Source: Globomyces pollinis-pini
Lineage: Eukaryota; Chytridiomycota; Chytridiomycetes; Rhizophydiales; Globomycetaceae
Direction: 5' to 3'
DNA length: 44,860 bases
Assembly: GCA_025399215.1 (NCBI GenBank)
Contig: MU621202.1
Coordinates: 7,921-52,780 of the forward strand
Below the pieces are notes generated by a model that was not told where the DNA came from, made no database searches, and saw nothing but the letters and a program-made list of their open reading frames with translations. Position numbers and translations under genes: made by a program. Position 1 is the stretch's first letter, and every line of letters begins with the position of its first letter. This document shows positions 44,176-44,860 of the stretch, piece by piece.

Positions 44176-44860
44176 GTATTTGATCCAAGAGAGATTGAAT
44201 GTTTTGAATGATTGTAGATGTATGGATTCTATCTGATGGATTGATATGAATCATTTCTTTATACAATTGAGAAATTTCTTTTAATTGATATTGATCGAAT
44301 TGAGCACAATGAAATAATAAATCTCTTATGATGATTCCCATTGAGAATATATCTACTGAATGATTTAAAGGAGGACCATTTTTACGTATTTCAGGAGCTT
44401 TTGTTCCATGCCAACCTTTACGAAAACCACCAGTAACGAAACCATTTGTAGTTTGTTCCGATATACCGAAATCTATTAAAAAAGGTTGATTATTTAGTAT
44501 GGTTATATTATTTATGGATAAATCGAAATGAATATAATTTAAAGAATGAAATTCTAATAAAATATTGAATAGTTTTAATAATAAATTCAAGAAATCAAAG
44601 TAAGATATTTTAATAAAATATTTTTTGAAGATTAAATGATTTAAAGTTTCCCCAACATTTGATAAGTATAAAGCATTAAAATGATTTAAATTCAAGATGA
44701 ATAATAAATTAGGGGAATGAATAAAATTAGATAATATTTGAATTTCCAATTTTGAATGTAATGGAATAATTTTAATATAAATTTCTTGTTTTTTATAAAT
44801 TGCTTTAAAAACTCCTGAATTCTTTTTAATTAAAATACTTTCAAGTTGTTCTATTTCAAT
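44171..44860 (-). CDS. Divergent protein kinase, 5' end outside the window
   Basis: A single open frame gives the last 229 residues; it is open through the window edge. The visible part has an N-lobe strand VFKAIYKKQEIYIKII, a catalytic loop HFDLSINNITI, DFG in LIDFGIS, a P+1 region with GTKAPEI and a subdomain IX VDIFSMGII. The loop keeps the catalytic Asp and Asn. However, HRD reads HFD and the Lys of DLKxxN is Ser, so activity may be altered. The segment GGFRKGWHGTKAPEI recalls Cdc7-type kinases (GxRGFRAPE), but this is a weak resemblance. No intron is needed in this part, and codon use is very AT-rich. Confidence 0.75.
   Translation of the reverse strand: MEIEQLESILIKKNSGVFKAIYKKQEIYIKIIPLHSKLEIQILSNFIHSPNLLFILNLNHFNALYLSNVGETLNHLIFKKYFIKISYFDFLNLLLKLFNILLEFHSLNYIHFDLSINNITILNNQPFLIDFGISEQTTNGFVTGGFRKGWHGTKAPEIRKNGPPLNHSVDIFSMGIIIRDLLFHCAQFDQYQLKEISQLYKEMIHINPSDRIHTSTIIQNIQSLLDQIP

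Overview
The window is nuclear DNA of a fungus or close fungal relative that very probably makes a flagellated (zoosporic) stage. Fungal or secretory traits are a GPI-type chitin deacetylase, a pepsin-like protease, GDP-mannose pyrophosphorylase, a Ysc84-type protein, UreG and a PacC/GLI-like zinc-finger protein. Ciliary or centriolar traits are CFAP221, PACRG, C2CD3 and an LRRC74-like leucine-rich-repeat protein. The lineage below that level cannot be set from this sequence. Coding DNA is AT-rich and tightly packed: LAS1 and TAD2 stop 6 bp apart, and the propeller gene and the gephyrin gene start 40 bp apart. No tRNA or rRNA gene was seen.

Gene structure is the most general feature. About 116 protein-gene introns could be placed by hand, and about 111 are only 23-38 nt long, with GT...AG ends and often CTAAC/CTAAT close to the acceptor. 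Removing them gives full-length proteins with uninterrupted frames. Five introns are longer (53, 59, 80, 87 and 114 nt). The exon joins in each entry were derived by reading frame and family similarity.

Layout: 1-443 is the 3' end of an unknown gene. 628-5577 holds LAS1 (rRNA processing), TAD2 (tRNA inosine) and a GGA clathrin adaptor. 5712-9624 holds an LRR protein, a small helix-turn-helix protein and CFAP221. 9796-17145 holds GDP-mannose pyrophosphorylase, a secreted protein, an aspartic protease, a membrane protein with a long proline-rich tail and a Ysc84-like protein. 17277-18128 is a Rho-type GTPase.

18570-20400 is not protein coding. It is a minus-strand C/D snoRNA host transcript. 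Its guides match the rRNA methylation sites of yeast snR78, snR77, snR76, snR75, snR74 and snR73, in the same order as the yeast snR72-78 polycistron. The snR77-type unit is tandemly amplified (174-bp period, at least five copies, interrupted by an assembly gap). Most units sit in their own 130-180 nt intron.

20473-28291 holds UreG, a beta-propeller-like protein, a gephyrin-type molybdenum cofactor enzyme, a small membrane protein, a three-KH-domain RNA-binding protein and PACRG. 28636-37389 holds Rab5 and a 2429-residue C2CD3. 37667-44860 holds a zinc-finger protein, a chitin deacetylase, a cysteine-rich protein, a 2-kb gene-poor stretch, a GTP:AMP-type adenylate kinase and a partial divergent protein kinase.
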